Source: Halorubrum sp. GN11_10-6_MGM | Lineage (GTDB): Archaea; Halobacteriota; Halobacteria; Halobacteriales; Haloferacaceae | Reading direction: 5' to 3' | Assembly (NCBI RefSeq): GCF_005435165.1 | Contig: NZ_SGUC01000018.1 | Coordinates: forward strand, 1-63,724 | Length of the DNA: 63,724 nt | Shown: one piece after another, positions 61,605-63,724 of the stretch | Numbering within the stretch: position 1 is the first letter of the stretch | Layout of the letters: each line of letters opens with the position of its first letter | Translations under genes and position numbers: made by a program | Notes under the pieces: model-generated | What the model was told of the DNA's origin: nothing | Databases searched by the model: none | Seen by the model: the letters and a program-made list of their open reading frames with translations, nothing else

Positions 61605-62237
61605 ATGGATCAGTCTGATTTCGACAGACCGCGAAATGATCCGCGTGCCCAGCGTGTTATACGGTCAATCGAGCGGTTTGCTACCGAATTTGATCGACGT
61701 GTCCCGAGAGAACACGCAAACGAGGTCCTCTACGACTCAGTCCCACTCGAAGGTGGGATAATCCGCCAAGGACCGGAGCGGTTTATCGAGGAACACCTCA
61801 TTCGTGACGTTGCTGATGCTCTCGGCTACCAGTATCGGCCACAACCGAAGGGATTTGAGGGACTCGGAGATGACACTCCAGATTTTACCATTACAAATGT
61901 CGATGTGACAGTGGTCGGTGAACTCAAATCCCCGAACGGAATTAAGAAGGCCCAGACAGAATCAATTCACTACCTTGATGAGGCTGAGAATCGCCCCCTT
62001 GTCGGTATTGCCTCTGATGGGTGGACGTGGATCAAGTACACTGCTCGAAAAGGTGAGAAACCAACTCCCAGCGACCATTGTTCTCTTCGTCAGGTTATCC
62101 GTGATATTGCGCGTGAGCAGTCTGTAGACCAGTCTCCGCGTCGCGATCGGCCAGAACTACGGAAGCGTTGCTACGACTTTGTGTCTTCATTTGGTGCCGA
62201 AGAGATCGGCAAGTCTGTTGAATCTGAGCAGGACTGA
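61605..62237 (+). CDS. PD-(D/E)XK-type nuclease, restriction-enzyme-like
   Basis: 210 residues. The core is DDTPDFTITNVDVTVVGELKSPNG, with Asp and ExK of the PD-(D/E)XK fold near residues 90-107, preceded by the helix FIEEHLIRDVADALGYQYRP typical of type I R-subunit or type IIG nuclease domains. There is no methylase or helicase in the chain. It lies five bases behind the NucS-like gene and faces the type IIG fragment tail-to-tail, so it may be part of one defence cluster. Confidence 0.75.
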   Translation: MDQSDFDRPRNDPRAQRVIRSIERFATEFDRRVPREHANEVLYDSVPLEGGIIRQGPERFIEEHLIRDVADALGYQYRPQPKGFEGLGDDTPDFTITNVDVTVVGELKSPNGIKKAQTESIHYLDEAENRPLVGIASDGWTWIKYTARKGEKPTPSDHCSLRQVIRDIAREQSVDQSPRRDRPELRKRCYDFVSSFGAEEIGKSVESEQD

Positions 62238-62292
62238 AAACGCTACTTTGAGACCGACAAATCGCTGAGCTGATTGAGACTCTTTTCGGGGT

Positions 62293-63576
62293 TTATTTTC
62301 CTACTGCCTCCTCAACGACCTCGATCTCCTCGTCGATGAGCCCGTACAGCTCGTAGACGATCTCGTCGATCAGGTCGTCGGTCTTTGCGATCTTCGCGTC
62401 GAGCTCCTCGGCGCGCTCTTTCGTCTCTAGGTAGTTCTCCAAGTCGTCGGCCACGTCGTCGACGTCGGGAACCTCGATCGCCTTCAGCCGGTCGATCAGC
62501 GAGTTCGTCTTCGTCGCCGTCTCGCGGAAGTTCGCGAAGCCGCCCGCCTCGTCGACGGCGACCGGAACGAAGTGCTCGATCAGGTCCGCCTCCGTCTCCG
62601 TGTAGCCCCACTGGTCCGTTTCGTGCGCGTCCTCGTCGTCCGGCTTGTAGCGGGCGGTGGCCTCGACGAGGACCGTATTGGGGGACTCGCGATCCAACGA
62701 TACATCACCAACCCGTAGGTTTGATCGGTGTTCATTGGTCTGTTCGAGCATCGATTCGTCTGCGTTCTTAGGGGGTTGAACAAATCCGATATTGGTGAGC
62801 CCCTGTTCAGCATCGTAGTTACCAAGATGGTCTCTCAAATTGAGATTCAGTTCTACGAGTTCGTTATTTTTGTCAATCAGGTAGTCACAAGCAGTTTCCA
62901 GACAACGGTGGGCAGCCGATGCTTGGATAGCCCCACCTTCCATTAGATAAGATGAAATCAACTCTTGATTTGAAGATCTACCAGATAGTTTCTTTCTCAG
63001 TTGTCCATTATCAAGATCCGAATGCTTGCCTTCCAGATCTACATTGGGGAGCGGAAATTTCCTTACTGACTGAGGGTACACGTGTGAGTAATCTCCTTGA
63101 AGACTTCCTGTTGCGAATCTGTTGGCATAATAAAAGTTGTCAACTGAAGAATTGACAATTGCGAGAATCGCTTTGAGGGAGTAGTTCGTTTCTAATTTGT
63201 CGAATCCTTCGAAATCGGTCCGGAGATCGGTTCCTTCTACGTTATCATACATTGTACAAAGAACGGTGAGATGATCTGTGTACATACCCCTATCATCAAA
63301 TGCGGCTAGAATTGAATCGTCGTCAGCTGAAACATATCGCACTGCGATCTTTTCAGATTCAAACAGTTTTGAATGACGGGGTCCGTAGATCTCGCTAGGC
63401 TGGTAGTCAAGGTAGATTTCAGGCCATTCAATATGGTATCGGCTGATATTCTTTCCCTCAAAGAATTTCTTGTAGCCTTCTTTATATTCCTCAGATAAGA
63501 AGTGTGACTTTCCAAACCCACCCTTCTCTTTACTCGAAATCTGGGCACCATAATTCACATAACATATATTACCCAT
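62293..63576 (-). pseudogene. Truncated type IIG restriction-modification protein, specificity half
   Basis: 427 residues beginning MGNICYVNYGAQISSKEKGG, then FFEGKNISRYHIEWPEIYLDYQ, LAIVNSSVDNFYYANRF and DYSHVYPQSVRKFPLP: the TaqI_C/Eco57I-type DNA-recognition domain. A long helical tail ends IDEIVYELYGLIDEEIEVVE. The N-terminal nuclease and methylase domains expected upstream are missing; the frame meets a TAA about 14 codons before the ATG, near 63617, where unrelated DNA begins. As it stands it could bind DNA but not methylate or cut it. The 3' portion is GC-richer than the 5' part. Confidence 0.8.
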
Positions 63577-63724
63577 CCTGATACAGCTTTCATCTATGGT
63601 ATGTGTTTAGCCCGAGATCGATTTCGGTACTCTCTCGTAGGAGCCGTTTGAGAGGTATCGTAGATCGATGCAACAGGCGAGCAAGTGGATTCCTGAGGGA
63701 TGGTCTCCGATCAGGAGACCATCC
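63577..63724. other. Foreign DNA end at the truncated gene
   Basis: This 148-bp stretch interrupts the type IIG gene. It has no gene of its own. It ends in a perfect hairpin and may be the end of a mobile element that continues right of the window. Confidence 0.5.
63698..63724. repeat. Perfect 10-bp hairpin at the window end
   Basis: GGATGGTCTC at 63698-63707 pairs with GAGACCATCC at 63715-63724 across a 7-base loop. It could be a terminator or the end hairpin of an IS200/IS605-like element; the window ends too early to decide. Confidence 0.85.

Overview
The window is chromosomal DNA of an extremely halophilic archaeon, most like the Halorubrum group. The evidence is GC-rich DNA with acidic predicted proteins, a two-subunit-type archaeal replication factor C large subunit with a C-terminal PIP-like tail, haloarchaeal families (DUF2150, DUF63, DUF456, DUF7260-like), Tat-dependent lipoproteins, and many start codons placed 24-30 bases after a TATA-like box, which suggests leaderless transcripts. 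No rRNA, replication origin or CRISPR array was seen. One tRNA gene (tRNA-His) is present.

1-9.8 kb: a catabolic cluster of lower GC than what follows. It has a TPP-dependent decarboxylase subunit (N-terminally eroded), a DAO-type FAD oxidoreductase, an ornithine cyclodeaminase family enzyme, a CsaA-like protein, a glyoxalase-like protein and a complete branched-chain-type ABC transporter (livK-H-M-G-F, minus strand). It ends at a decayed IS6-type transposase that reads in frame into livK. 9.8-37.1 kb: ordinary GC-rich core genes. These include SDR enzymes, a CinA-type protein, penicillin acylase, cupin, VOC dioxygenase, TatD-like hydrolase, small membrane proteins, two universal stress proteins, a Dam-type methyltransferase, a renalase-like oxidase, an MFS transporter, pirin, a divergent aspartoacylase / RimK-RimB fusion pair, AlkA, and a fused 3-hydroxyacyl-CoA dehydrogenase/enoyl-CoA hydratase.

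37.1-40.9 kb: an AT-richer island. It holds an eight-blade PQQ-type propeller joined to a Ser/Thr kinase, now split by a one-base frameshift, and an apparently complete IS6-type element with its inverted repeats. 40.9-60.3 kb: core again. It has aspartate-semialdehyde dehydrogenase, an NhaC-type antiporter, an MscS channel broken by an in-frame TAG, a membrane protein with a 45-residue leader gene, an MBL-fold hydrolase, two nuclease-like genes beside tRNA-His and a copy of its 3' end, a MATE exporter behind a perfect TetR-style palindrome, CtaA/Cox15, a polar amino acid ABC transporter, a zinc alcohol dehydrogenase, a histidine kinase, rfcL and a VapBC pair. 60.3-63.7 kb: a second AT-richer, defence-like block. 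It has a NucS/DUF91-type nuclease with a PUA/EVE-like C-terminus, a PD-(D/E)XK nuclease, and the truncated specificity half of a type IIG restriction-modification protein. A stub of a second such gene lies on the other side.

A GC-rich non-coding repeat family occurs three times (about 17.05, 34.2 and 40.7 kb), each copy next to a TATA-like element. The most rewarding targets are the nuclease block at the right end, the propeller-kinase gene, the RimK-RimB/aspartoacylase pair, this repeat family, and the small genes overlapping the MATE and membrane-protein genes.
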